From NCBI RefSeq assembly GCF_019931145.1, contig NZ_JAIOUV010000011.1, forward strand, positions 1-64,000: a stretch of DNA of 64,000 nucleotides. The letters are read 5' to 3'. Under the pieces are notes generated by a model that searched no databases, was not told where the DNA came from, and saw only the letters and a list, made by a program, of their open reading frames with translations. Source of the stretch: Marinicella meishanensis (GTDB taxonomy: Bacteria > Pseudomonadota > Gammaproteobacteria > Xanthomonadales > Marinicellaceae). A program made the position numbers and the translations under genes. How positions within the stretch are numbered: the first letter of the stretch is position 1; every line of letters starts with the position of its first letter. Positions 36,957 to 44,637 of the stretch are shown one piece after another.

Positions 36957-37824
36957 GTGCTTGAGCCATCACTTCCTCAACGAAGTTATCGACTTTTTTC
37001 TCGATGCCTTCGCCAACTTCAAAACGCACAAATTCTAACACATCTGCGTTTTTGGCATTCAACAATTTCTCAACGGTCATGTCTGGGTCTTTCACGAATG
37101 GCTGACCTTTCAAAGTGATTTCAGCCAAATACTTTCTGATCCGTCCACCAACCATCTTCTCGATGATCTCGGCAGGCTTGCCAGAATCTTGTGCTTGGGC
37201 AATCAAAATTTCTTTTTCTTTTTCCAATTGCTCGGCAGGCACTTGTTCTTCTGAAACATACTCAGGATTGGCTGCCGCGATGTGCATGGCCAAATCTTTG
37301 ATCAGTTCCTCATCGGCACCGGTGGCTGCCACCACCACACCGATGTTTTTGCCGTGTGAGTAATGACCCACCTGGCCGTCACCGGCTTTGACCAATTGCA
37401 CCCGACGGACTTGGATGTTCTCACCAATTTTAGCGACCAAGTCGGTGCGGGCTTGTTCGATGCTTTTGCCGTTGACTTCCAAAGCATTCAATGCGTCCAC
37501 ATCAGCCACTTGGTTTTCCAGTGCAGCCTGAACCACCAACTCAGTGAAGCCCAAGAAACTTTCGTCTTTGGCCACAAAGTCGGTTTCACAGTTGACTTCC
37601 ACCAGCACGGCTTGTTTGCCGTCGGCTGAAGTGGCCACTTTGATGATGCCGTCGGCAGCCACACGGCCTGACTTCTTCGCAGCTTTGGCCGCACCGGATT
37701 TTCTCATGTTCTCAATCGCAACTTCGATGTTGCCATTGGTTTCTACCAAAGCTTTTTTACATTCCATCATCCCAGCACCGGTGATTTCACGTAACTCTTT
37801 AACCATTGCAGCGGTAATGCTCAT
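36946..37824 (-). CDS. tsf: Elongation factor Ts
   Basis: EF-Ts exchanges GDP on EF-Tu. The 292-aa protein starts [26 protein letters not shown], the N-terminal UBA-like module, and has the [16 protein letters not shown] core motif near 74-89. The start at 37824 has GAGGAA upstream and matches the family; a longer in-frame start at 37866 is rejected. It follows rpsB with a 92-base spacer that holds a GC-rich stem-loop, a place where E. coli has an attenuating terminator. Confidence 0.98.
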   Translation of the reverse strand: MSITAAMVKELREITGAGMMECKKALVETNGNIEVAIENMRKSGAAKAAKKSGRVAADGIIKVATSADGKQAVLVEVNCETDFVAKDESFLGFTELVVQAALENQVADVDALNALEVNGKSIEQARTDLVAKIGENIQVRRVQLVKAGDGQVGHYSHGKNIGVVVAATGADEELIKDLAMHIAAANPEYVSEEQVPAEQLEKEKEILIAQAQDSGKPAEIIEKMVGGRIRKYLAEITLKGQPFVKDPDMTVEKLLNAKNADVLEFVRFEVGEGIEKKVDNFVEEVMAQARGN

Positions 37825-37858
37825 GTCTTTTTCCTCATTCAATATGTGAAAACAGCCC

Positions 37859-37876
37859 GGCCCCAAAACAGGGGCC
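37859..37876 (-). terminator. Candidate attenuator hairpin between rpsB and tsf
   Basis: GGCCCC and GGGGCC pair across a 6-base loop within the rpsB-tsf spacer. On the minus strand only a short TTTT follows some bases later, so readthrough into tsf is expected. A partial terminator at this point would lower tsf relative to rpsB. Confidence 0.45.
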
Positions 37877-37916
37877 AGACTCTTAATTTAACGATCTGTG
37901 GACGAATGACTGGCGA

Positions 37917-38942
37917 TCAGTCTTCGTCTTTTTTAGCAGCGGCTTTTTTGGCCACTTTTTTCTTGGTGGTTTTTTTCTTGGTGGTTTTCTTTTTGGTGGT
38001 CTTTTTCTTGGTGGCTTTCTTTTTGGTCACTTTTTTGGTGACTTTTTCAGCGTCTTCTGCAGCCGCTTCTTCAACCACTTCTGCCTTCACTTCTTCGGCA
38101 GTTTCTGCCACTTTGTCAGCCACCGGCGCTTTGGCTTCTTCAGCCATCTCTGCCGCAGCTTTGTCTTCGCCCTTATCTTCAACATTGTCTTCGACCTTGG
38201 CTTTCTTCGGCGCCGCTTTGGCTTTCTTCGCTGGGGCCTCTTCTTTGACTTCGATTTGCATCGCCGCTTTGCCTTCCAAGATTGAATCAGCGGCCGTGGC
38301 GGCATACAAACGGATCGCTTTCATGGCGTCGTCATTGGCCGGAATCACGTAGTCAATGCCTTCAAAACTGTTGTTGGTATCAACCACAGCCACCACAGGG
38401 ATGCCCAGTTTTCTGGCTTCGTTGATGGCAATCGACTCATAACGGGTGTCCAGAATGAACAAAGCATCAGGCAATCCTTTCATGTCCTTGATACCACCCA
38501 AAGTTTTCTCCAACTTCACGCGCTCACGTTCCATGTTCAATTGCTCTTTCTTGACGAAGCGTTCAATGCGGCCATCAGCTTGCATGTCTTCGATTTCTTT
38601 CAAGCGGTTAATGGAGTCTTTCACGGTTTTGTAGTTGGTCAACATGCCACCCAACCAACGGTGTGAAACAAACGGCATGCCACAACGCAAAGCCTCTTCT
38701 TTGATGGCTTTGCTGGCGGCGCGTTTGGTACCAACGAACATCACTTTGCCGCGACGTGAAGCGATTTTGCCCATGAAGTTCATGGCATCGTTCAACATTT
38801 CTTCGGTTTTTCTGAGGTCGATGATGTGAATTTTGTTTCTGGCGCCGAAAATATAAGGGGCCATTTTGGGATTCCAATATCTGGTGTTGTGCCCGAAATG
38901 AGCACCAGCTTCCAGCAGCTGTTTGACACTGACTTTTGCCAT
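37917..38942 (-). CDS. rpsB: Ribosomal protein S2 with long acidic/lysine-rich C-terminal tail
   Basis: S2 is a small-subunit protein needed for S1 binding. The 341-aa product starts [18 protein letters not shown]; residues 1 to about 228 are a normal S2 ([46 protein letters not shown]). E. coli S2 has 241 residues, so about 110 residues are extra. The tail has an Ala/Glu/Lys-rich part (about 232-300) and then TKKK/TTKKK repeats (301-339). The tail is in frame with no break, and the codons are the same style as the core. Tails on S2 occur in some lineages, but this lysine-rich type resembles histone-H1-like and AlgP-like tails. The start at 38942 has AGGAA upstream. Confidence 0.96.
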   Translation of the reverse strand: MAKVSVKQLLEAGAHFGHNTRYWNPKMAPYIFGARNKIHIIDLRKTEEMLNDAMNFMGKIASRRGKVMFVGTKRAASKAIKEEALRCGMPFVSHRWLGGMLTNYKTVKDSINRLKEIEDMQADGRIERFVKKEQLNMERERVKLEKTLGGIKDMKGLPDALFILDTRYESIAINEARKLGIPVVAVVDTNNSFEGIDYVIPANDDAMKAIRLYAATAADSILEGKAAMQIEVKEEAPAKKAKAAPKKAKVEDNVEDKGEDKAAAEMAEEAKAPVADKVAETAEEVKAEVVEEAAAEDAEKVTKKVTKKKATKKKTTKKKTTKKKTTKKKVAKKAAAKKDED

Positions 38943-38965
38943 TTTAATTTTCCTGTAGATTAGGG

Positions 38966-38995
38966 TTATTACAATATCAACTGCAATCACAGCAA
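38966..38995 (-). promoter_or_regulatory. Candidate rpsB promoter
   Basis: On the minus strand TTGCTG (38990-38995) and TAATAA (38966-38971) are 18 bases apart, giving a transcript start about 15-20 bases before the rpsB ATG. An S2 autoregulatory leader, known upstream of rpsB in E. coli, would need more room than this unless transcription also enters from rpmG. Confidence 0.4.
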
Positions 38996-39046
38996 CTTGT
39001 TAGCGACAAGCACCCTGCTGCAAATTCTGCACCTGATAGACTTTCA

Positions 39047-39076
39047 TGCCGACACCCACCACAGTGGGCGTCGGCA
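39047..39076 (-). terminator. Stem-loop downstream of rpmG
   Basis: TGCCGAC-x-CCCAC pairs with GTGGG-x-GTCGGCA around a 4-base loop, 12 pairs with one mismatch. It begins 10 bases after the rpmG stop. No T-run follows on the minus strand, so it may be an mRNA-end or processing hairpin rather than a full intrinsic terminator. Confidence 0.55.
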
Positions 39077-39085
39077 CGGGTTAAA

Positions 39086-39241
39086 TCACTTGATTTTCTT
39101 TTCGTTGTAAATCACGTGTTTTCTGACAACGGGGTCGTATTTTTTGAACTCCATTTTGTCTGGGGTGTTTTTCTTGTTCTTGTCGGTTGTGTAGTAGTGA
39201 CCGGTACCGGCACTGGAAACCAATTTAATTTTATCTCTCAT
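39086..39241 (-). CDS. rpmG: Ribosomal protein L33
   Basis: The 51-aa product reads [20 protein letters not shown] at its start and ends VIYNEKKIK, a clear L33 of the zinc-free type: the CxxC pairs of the zinc form are absent. Length equals that of proteobacterial L33 (about 51-55). It begins 2 bases after the rpmB stop, the usual rpmB-rpmG pair. In this window the pair lies between rplS and rpsB, whereas in E. coli rpmBG is located elsewhere. Confidence 0.97.
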   Translation of the reverse strand: MRDKIKLVSSAGTGHYYTTDKNKKNTPDKMEFKKYDPVVRKHVIYNEKKIK

Positions 39242-39243
39242 GA

Positions 39244-39480
39244 TTACACCTTCTCGCCGCGATGACGCATTTCAGCCAAAACCGCATCAATGCCTTTCTT
39301 ATCAATGATTCTCATGCCTTTGGCTGAGACCCTGAGTTTGACCCACTTGTTTTCGCTCTCAACCCAAAAACGGTGGTTTTGCAAATTGGGCAAAAACCGT
39401 CGGCGGGTTTTGTTCATGGCGTGTGAGACGTTGTTTCCTACGGCTGTTTTCTTACCGGTGACTTGACATACTCTAGACAT
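39244..39480 (-). CDS. rpmB: Ribosomal protein L28
   Basis: The 78-aa L28 opens [21 protein letters not shown] and contains [11 protein letters not shown] and [15 protein letters not shown], all standard. Length is the same as E. coli L28. It starts 17 bases after the rplS stop and is followed within 2 bases by rpmG. Lacking the four cysteines of zinc-binding L28, it matches the zinc-independent form. Confidence 0.98.
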   Translation of the reverse strand: MSRVCQVTGKKTAVGNNVSHAMNKTRRRFLPNLQNHRFWVESENKWVKLRVSAKGMRIIDKKGIDAVLAEMRHRGEKV

Positions 39481-39497
39481 AATTCTTCTCCCAGTGA

Positions 39498-39854
39498 TTA
39501 TTTCTTGGTGTCCAGCTTCTCGGTGATGCGAGCCGCTTTACCTTCCAATCCACGCAAGTAGTACAACTTGGCGCGTCTGACTTTACCTCGACGTTTGACT
39601 TGCACGCTGTCAATCAAAGGGCTGTGGGTTTGAAACACCCGCTCAACGCCTTCGCCGTAAGATATTTTTCTCACAGTAAACGCCGAGTTGATGCCACGGT
39701 TTTTCACCGCAATGACCACACCTTCGTAGTTTTGTACACGCTCACGTGTACCGTCGATTACCTTCACACCAACCACAACCGTGTCTCCAGGGCTGAAAGT
39801 TGGCAAATCACTGCGCAGCTGGGCAGCTTCTAATTGCTTAATGATGTCACTCAT
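39498..39854 (-). CDS. rplS: Ribosomal protein L19
   Basis: The 118-aa L19 lies at the 30S-50S interface. It contains [34 protein letters not shown] and the basic motif [19 protein letters not shown]. It is the last gene of the rpsP-rimM-trmD-rplS operon, with a 46-base gap after trmD, and probably reads on into rpmB. Confidence 0.98.
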   Translation of the reverse strand: MSDIIKQLEAAQLRSDLPTFSPGDTVVVGVKVIDGTRERVQNYEGVVIAVKNRGINSAFTVRKISYGEGVERVFQTHSPLIDSVQVKRRGKVRRAKLYYLRGLEGKAARITEKLDTKK

Positions 39855-39900
39855 GATTTACACTCTTCATCAATCATTCTTCTGGGTACGTGAGTGGCCT

Positions 39901-40593
39901 TCAATGACCCTCAGAGGTGCCTTCCAATAAATCAGGTCTTCTATGCTGGGTGAGTTGTTTGGCCTGTTCTTGCCGCCAGGAATCGATTGCCTGGTGGTGA
40001 CCACTCAACAACACCGCCGGGACACCTGATTGTCCCAACAATTCTGAACGGGTGTATTGGGGCATGCCCAATTGACCCGTCATGAATGAATCGGTCTCGG
40101 CCGATTCACTGTCTCCCAAAACGCCAGCCAACTGACGTATGGTGGCATCAATGACCACACATGCCGCCATTTCGCCGCCACTGATGACATAGTCACCAAT
40201 GGAAATTTCCTGATCAACATGCGCTTCAATGAAGCGTTGATCAATGCCTTCATACCGACCACAAACCAATGTGATCTGCGGCAATTGGGCCCACTCATTA
40301 CAATGGTGCTGACACAAGGTGTCGCCTTGCGGGCTCATGCACAGCACCGGGCCCGTTTCGGCCGTTTGACCGATGGACCGCAATGCCCGGAACAATGGGT
40401 CATACATCATGACCATGCCTGGGCCGCCGCCAAAGGGTTTGTCATCCACCCGCTGGTGCTTGTTTTCGGCAAAATCACGCGGGTTGATGCACTTGACAGT
40501 GACCAAACCTTGCTCAATGGCTTTGCCAATCACCCCGTAAGACAGGGCGTCTTCAACCATTTGCGGGAACAAAGTGAGCACGTTGATGTGCAT
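39901..40593 (-). CDS. trmD: tRNA (guanine-N1-)-methyltransferase
   Basis: TrmD methylates G37 of tRNAs with SAM, preventing +1 frameshifting. The 230-aa SPOUT enzyme starts [21 protein letters not shown] and has the trefoil-knot segments LVCGRYEGIDQRFIEAHVDQEISIGDYVISGGE near 110-142. The start at 40593 overlaps the rimM stop by 1 base (TGATG); an in-frame ATG at 40611 adds six residues and is less likely. Length is slightly under the E. coli protein (255). Confidence 0.97.
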   Translation of the reverse strand: MHINVLTLFPQMVEDALSYGVIGKAIEQGLVTVKCINPRDFAENKHQRVDDKPFGGGPGMVMMYDPLFRALRSIGQTAETGPVLCMSPQGDTLCQHHCNEWAQLPQITLVCGRYEGIDQRFIEAHVDQEISIGDYVISGGEMAACVVIDATIRQLAGVLGDSESAETDSFMTGQLGMPQYTRSELLGQSGVPAVLLSGHHQAIDSWRQEQAKQLTQHRRPDLLEGTSEGH

Positions 40594-41090
40594 CAATCTT
40601 CCCGTTCCCAATCAACCACCATGCGCGAACCGGCCAAATCGACCGACACCACATATTGATCCTGTATATAAGGTATCAACAATTCCTTTTGTTGTGCGTC
40701 CTTAACCACCAACACGTCATTGGCACCGGTTTCAAACAGCGAAGCCACTTGCCCCAACGCTGCGCCTTGTGTGTCGAACACATCCAAGCCAATCAGTTGG
40801 TGCCAGTAGAATTCGTCTTGTTGCAAATCCCGCAAATCGGTGGCATTGATTTGAATGGACGAACCGATGAAGGGCTGTGCCGATTCTCGATTCTCACAAC
40901 CGTCAAACAAGGCGATCATGGTTTTGCCATGGCGTTTGGCTTTGATTCCTTTGATGGTTTGTCCACCCACCACCCAAGTGGTGTAAGTGGCGATGTTTTC
41001 CATCGGCTGGGTGAATGAATAAACCTTCAACCAACCTTTCACTCCATAATGACCGGTGACTTTACCGACCGTTATCAAGTCATTGTTCAC
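40593..41090 (-). CDS. rimM: 16S rRNA processing protein RimM
   Basis: RimM helps to mature the 30S head and binds S19. The 165-aa protein starts [23 protein letters not shown] (N-terminal RimM domain) and has a C-terminal PRC-barrel (about 95-165: [38 protein letters not shown]). It starts 6 bases after the rpsP stop and overlaps trmD. Confidence 0.97.
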   Translation of the reverse strand: MNNDLITVGKVTGHYGVKGWLKVYSFTQPMENIATYTTWVVGGQTIKGIKAKRHGKTMIALFDGCENRESAQPFIGSSIQINATDLRDLQQDEFYWHQLIGLDVFDTQGAALGQVASLFETGANDVLVVKDAQQKELLIPYIQDQYVVSVDLAGSRMVVDWERED

Positions 41091-41096
41091 GATGTT

Positions 41097-41345
41097 TTAA
41101 GCAGATTTTTGGGCCTGCTTCACCAATGAACCAACTCGCTCTGACAGTTGTGCACCTTGACCAACCCAGTGATTGATGCGGTCCAAATTCAGGTTCAAGC
41201 GCACTTCCTGGCCTCTGGCCATGGGGTTGAAAAAACCCAATCGTTCCAATGCTTTACCGTCACCGGCGTTGCGCGAATCGGTCGCCACAACTTTGTAGAA
41301 AGGCGAACGCTTGGCGCCATGCCTAACCAATTTAATTTTTACCAT
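41097..41345 (-). CDS. rpsP: Ribosomal protein S16
   Basis: The 82-aa S16 reads [20 protein letters not shown] at its start and contains the standard [19 protein letters not shown] segment. Length equals E. coli S16. It is the first gene of the rpsP-rimM-trmD-rplS operon. AGAGGT precedes the ATG by about 6 bases, and a TATAAA box sits 43-48 bases upstream. Confidence 0.98.
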   Translation of the reverse strand: MVKIKLVRHGAKRSPFYKVVATDSRNAGDGKALERLGFFNPMARGQEVRLNLNLDRINHWVGQGAQLSERVGSLVKQAQKSA

Positions 41346-41387
41346 AATTAACCTCTGAAATTAGGGGCATTAAAAAAGACGGGCAAT

Positions 41388-41393
41388 TTTATA
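41388..41393 (-). promoter_or_regulatory. Candidate -10 box of the rpsP operon
   Basis: TATAAA on the minus strand is followed by a GC-rich stretch (TTGCCCGTC) at the expected start, like the discriminators of stringently controlled ribosomal promoters. The leader would be about 35 bases. No good -35 hexamer is visible. Confidence 0.45.
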
Positions 41394-41518
41394 GGAAATC
41401 GGCGCAAGATAACAGCTTTATTTGTGGTTTTTTTGAGGTTTTTCAGGGCTGCGGCAACCCAACCCCGACCGCTGTGTGGGCCGGTGTTTTTTTGGCACCC
41501 CGCAGCTGCCAGCTGTTT

Positions 41519-42178
41519 TCAATCCATGGCGTCCACTTCTTGCGGGTCCAAGATGCCATGTCTGATGGCCAAATGGGTCAGCTTGACGTCGTTTTTGATG
41601 TCCAACTTCTCCAGAATGCGGTACTTATAAGTGGCCACGGTTTTGTCGTTCAAATCCAATATGCGACCAATCTCTTTGGCTTTCTTGCCCCGCACCAGCA
41701 ACATCATCACTTCCATCTCGCGGCTGGTCAGGGCATCGAATGGCGAGTCTTTCTGCCCACCTGGCAACATCGAGAGGGCCATCTGCTGGGCGATGTCAGC
41801 CCCCACATACCGCTGACCGGCGTACACCTTGCGGATCGACTCCTCCAGTTCTTCAGCGGCACAGCCTTTGGTCAGGTACCCATTGGCGCCGGCATCCAAC
41901 AATTGTTTGGGATAAGGATTTTTGGCATGGATGGTGAGAATGATGATCTTCACAAACGGATCAATGTCAGTAATTTTTTTGGTTGCTTCCAAGCCGCTCA
42001 TGCGGGGCATGTTGACATCCATCAGCACCACATCCGGTTTTTCTTGTTCCACCATGGCCAGTGCCTGGTAGCCATCGTTGCACTCACCCACAATGCGAAT
42101 GCCCGACATTTTCTCCAGCACCAGGCGAATGCCTGTGCGTACGATGTCGTGGTCGTCCACCAACATTACTTTGATCAT
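41519..42178 (-). CDS. uvrY: Two-component response regulator, UvrY/GacA type
   Basis: The 219-aa NarL/FixJ-type regulator has a receiver domain (acidic pocket D8-D9, phospho-acceptor D54, T82, K104) and a C-terminal LuxR-type helix-turn-helix (about 148-207: LTSREMEVMMLLVRGKKAKEIGRILDLNDKTVATYKYRILEKL). The segment KTVATYKYRILEKL is characteristic of UvrY/GacA, which act with a BarA/GacS kinase to raise CsrB/RsmZ-type small RNAs. No kinase gene is in the window. The start at 42178 follows GGAGGG; an in-frame upstream ATG would add 45 unrelated residues. It is often next to uvrC, which is not present here. Confidence 0.9.
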   Translation of the reverse strand: MIKVMLVDDHDIVRTGIRLVLEKMSGIRIVGECNDGYQALAMVEQEKPDVVLMDVNMPRMSGLEATKKITDIDPFVKIIILTIHAKNPYPKQLLDAGANGYLTKGCAAEELEESIRKVYAGQRYVGADIAQQMALSMLPGGQKDSPFDALTSREMEVMMLLVRGKKAKEIGRILDLNDKTVATYKYRILEKLDIKNDVKLTHLAIRHGILDPQEVDAMD

Positions 42179-42401
42179 TTGAACCCTCCATTTCAAACCA
42201 ATGCTTCTGCTTCGGTATCTTAACCTATTTTTTTCAGTGAAGATCAGCCCATTGTTGTCATTGTGCCAAATTTCAGCGACTTGACTGGCAGAAATTGGCG
42301 TGTTGATGACCACCTCGTCATCCGATTGAAACTATGCCGGTTGTTGGGCAAAAAAACCAGTCTATTTATTCTGACAGCGTGGCGAAAATTAAGTACATGA
42401 C

Positions 42402-42407
42402 TATAAT
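42402..42407 (+). promoter_or_regulatory. -10 box (TATAAT) directly before the patatin gene
   Basis: A perfect TATAAT ends 6 bases before the ATG at 42414. A transcript started from it would begin at or within a base or two of the start codon. No clear -35 box is found. Confidence 0.5.
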
Positions 42408-42413
42408 AGCGGC

Positions 42414-43622
42414 ATGTTAACCGTTAAACCCGCAATCAAGCCCATCCGCAGCAACCAAAAATTTGGTTTGGCTTTGGCTGGCGGCGGCCCCTTAGGTGGC
42501 TTTTATGAGTTGGGCGCCTTGTGTGCCATCGAAGACTCGCTGGAACCCCTGAAAATCACCGAACTGGATGTTTATGTGGGCGTCAGTGCCGGTGCTTTCA
42601 TCGCCGCTGGCTTGGCCAATGGCATCGACCTGAGGAAGATGGCTGAGATTTTTGCTTTCAGCAAAAAACACGAAACCCCCTTCAACCCCGATCACTTTTT
42701 GCAGCCGGCCTACAAAGACTACATCTTAAACCTGGCCAAAACCCCCTCTTTGCTGGGCAAAACCATTTTGCGCTGGGCCCAAAATCCACTGAAAACCAGC
42801 GTGGTTGATGTACTGGAAATGACCGGCAAAATTCTGCCAGCCGGGGTGTTCAATAATGAGAAGCTGGAAACGTTCTTGCGCACCATCATCCAAGAACATG
42901 GCTCAACCAATGATTTTCGCCAGCTGCAAAAAGAGCTGTACATCGTGGCTTGTGAGTTGAACAGCGGCAAGATCGCCGGCTTTGGCAACCGCGACAACAA
43001 CACCGTGCCCATTTCCAAAGCAGTGCAAGCTTCCTCGGCTTTACCTGGCTTGTATTCACCGGTCAAAATCAATGGCAAGTTCTATGTCGATGGGGCTTTG
43101 CGCCGCACCATGAATGCATCGGCGGCACTGAAACAAGACACCCATTTGTTGTTCGCAGTGAATCCCATCGTGCCGTTTGAACGCACCTTGAAAACCGATG
43201 AAAAAGGCTTGGTCAGTGGCGGCTTGCCACTGGTGTTGTCACAGACTTTCCGTTCCATTGTCCAATCGCGCCTGAAGTCCGGTTTGGATAAATACGAAAG
43301 CCTCTTCCCACATGCCGACATCATTTTGGCCGAACCCGACGCCAATGACGAAACCTTGTTTCAATCCAACTTGTTCAGTTATTCGAAGCGCGATCAATTG
43401 TGTGATTATGCCTACCAGTCGACCCGCCGTCACTTGATCGAACAACAGGCTGAATTGCAACCGGTGCTGGCCCGCCACGGCTTGTACATGAACACCCACA
43501 AACTGGCACAGAAACATCGCTCCATCCTGGACTTCTTGGCCGATGATGGCCAACACGTTGATTGGACCGAGCACTTGAATGAATCACTGGACGCCCTGGA
43601 ACGCACCATCCGCAGTGTTTGA
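42414..43622 (+). CDS. Patatin-like phospholipase
   Basis: The 402-aa protein has the patatin serine-aspartate dyad: oxyanion motif AGGGPLGG (22-29), nucleophile S58 in G56-V-S-A-G60 and D226 in VDGALR. Such enzymes hydrolyse acyl chains of phospholipids or neutral lipids. No signal peptide is seen, so it is probably cytoplasmic or membrane-associated. The C-terminal ~110 residues are helical and charged. There is no ribosome binding site before ATG 42414, and a TATAAT box lies so close that the mRNA may be leaderless. It is divergent from uvrY and converges on the phasin-like gene at a shared terminator. Confidence 0.9.
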   Translation: MLTVKPAIKPIRSNQKFGLALAGGGPLGGFYELGALCAIEDSLEPLKITELDVYVGVSAGAFIAAGLANGIDLRKMAEIFAFSKKHETPFNPDHFLQPAYKDYILNLAKTPSLLGKTILRWAQNPLKTSVVDVLEMTGKILPAGVFNNEKLETFLRTIIQEHGSTNDFRQLQKELYIVACELNSGKIAGFGNRDNNTVPISKAVQASSALPGLYSPVKINGKFYVDGALRRTMNASAALKQDTHLLFAVNPIVPFERTLKTDEKGLVSGGLPLVLSQTFRSIVQSRLKSGLDKYESLFPHADIILAEPDANDETLFQSNLFSYSKRDQLCDYAYQSTRRHLIEQQAELQPVLARHGLYMNTHKLAQKHRSILDFLADDGQHVDWTEHLNESLDALERTIRSV

Positions 43623-43653
43623 TGGTTTGAGCAACCCTCGTTTCACAGCCACA

Positions 43654-43683
43654 AAAAAAGCCACCTGATCAGGTGGCTTTTTT
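43654..43683. terminator. Bidirectional terminator (patatin / phasin-like gene)
   Basis: AAAAAAGCCACCTGA is followed at once by its reverse complement, a near-perfect palindrome with A-run and T-run flanks. It lies between the two convergent stop codons and should work on both strands. Confidence 0.92.
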
Positions 43684-43703
43684 GTTGACCGCTTGCGGGG
43701 TCG

Positions 43704-44384
43704 TTACTTTTTGGTGGTTTTCTTCTTGGCCACTTTTTTCTTGGTGGTTTTTTTGGCAGCCGGTTTCTTGGCCGCAGCCTGCTTGGTCGCCGGTTTTTTA
43801 GCGACTTTCTTTTTGCTGGTTTTCTTGGCCGCCGGCTTGGTCGCTGATTTGGCTTTGGCGGTGGCTTGGCTGACGGCTTTTTTCGCTTCGTCGGCCACTT
43901 TGGCCACCGTCTGTTTGGCATCGGTCGCGGTTTTGGCCACGGTTTGTTTCACAGCAGCGCCTTTTTCCTTGGCCAATTTACTGACCTCATTGGTCAGTTT
44001 ATCAATGCGATTCATCAAATCGCCCAATTCATCCTTGGATGGCACACCCAGGCTTTTCAAAGACTTCTCAACCCGTTTTTCAAACACGTCTTCCAGTTTG
44101 TCCCAGCTTTCAGAAGCCCGTTTCTTGGCCGAACTGACGGTGGAACTGACGGTGGATTTCACATCACTGACGGCTTTTTGTGGCACCGACTTGAACAGCT
44201 TTTCAAAGTCTTTGCCTTCATCGATCAATTTGTCATAGATTTTTTTACCTTCTGACTGGGCTTTGGCAAATGCCCCCAAACCCGCCAGCCAGATCTCATT
44301 GGCCGACCCCACCAAAGACTCAGCCAGGTTGGCTGATTTTTTGTTGCTGTCTGCCGACTTTTTCAATGTTTTTTTCTTCGCCAT
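43704..44384 (-). CDS. Phasin-family protein with histone-H1-like lysine tail
   Basis: The 226-aa product has a phasin-like helical domain (about 18-150: SLVGSANEIWLAGLGAFAKAQSEGKKIYDKLIDEGKDFE), as in PhaI/PhaF polyhydroxyalkanoate granule-associated proteins, and a C-terminal AAKK/TTKKK-rich tail (about 165-226) like PhaF or AlgP. In PhaF this tail binds DNA and helps granule segregation. A PHA synthase is not in the window, so granule association is inference. The tail's [16 protein letters not shown] pattern is nearly the same as that on ribosomal protein S2 in this window. It is a single-gene unit with a terminator shared with patatin. Confidence 0.85.
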   Translation of the reverse strand: MAKKKTLKKSADSNKKSANLAESLVGSANEIWLAGLGAFAKAQSEGKKIYDKLIDEGKDFEKLFKSVPQKAVSDVKSTVSSTVSSAKKRASESWDKLEDVFEKRVEKSLKSLGVPSKDELGDLMNRIDKLTNEVSKLAKEKGAAVKQTVAKTATDAKQTVAKVADEAKKAVSQATAKAKSATKPAAKKTSKKKVAKKPATKQAAAKKPAAKKTTKKKVAKKKTTKK

Positions 44385-44637
44385 AAATTCCTCACGATGG
44401 TTTTGTTAGCCAATTATGCATGGCATTATAGAGCAAACACACTAATGCTGTCTTGTTTACTGTGGCAAAAGCACCCTGCAATATCCCAGCCGTGCCCAGG
44501 CACCGGCTGATCAAGGTGCCAACCACTCGCAGTGAAATCCGCATTAGCCGTTGTTAATGAGTCCGAGAAACCCTAAAATACAAACCCCGTAAGGATGCCA
44601 TTTGGACATTCAATATCAATCAACGGGAAAACACACC

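Noticed and set aside
37917-38200. Frameshift artefact producing the lysine-rich S2 tail
   Set aside because: An acidic linker precedes it in frame, the repeats keep codon periodicity, and a similar tail occurs on an independent gene.
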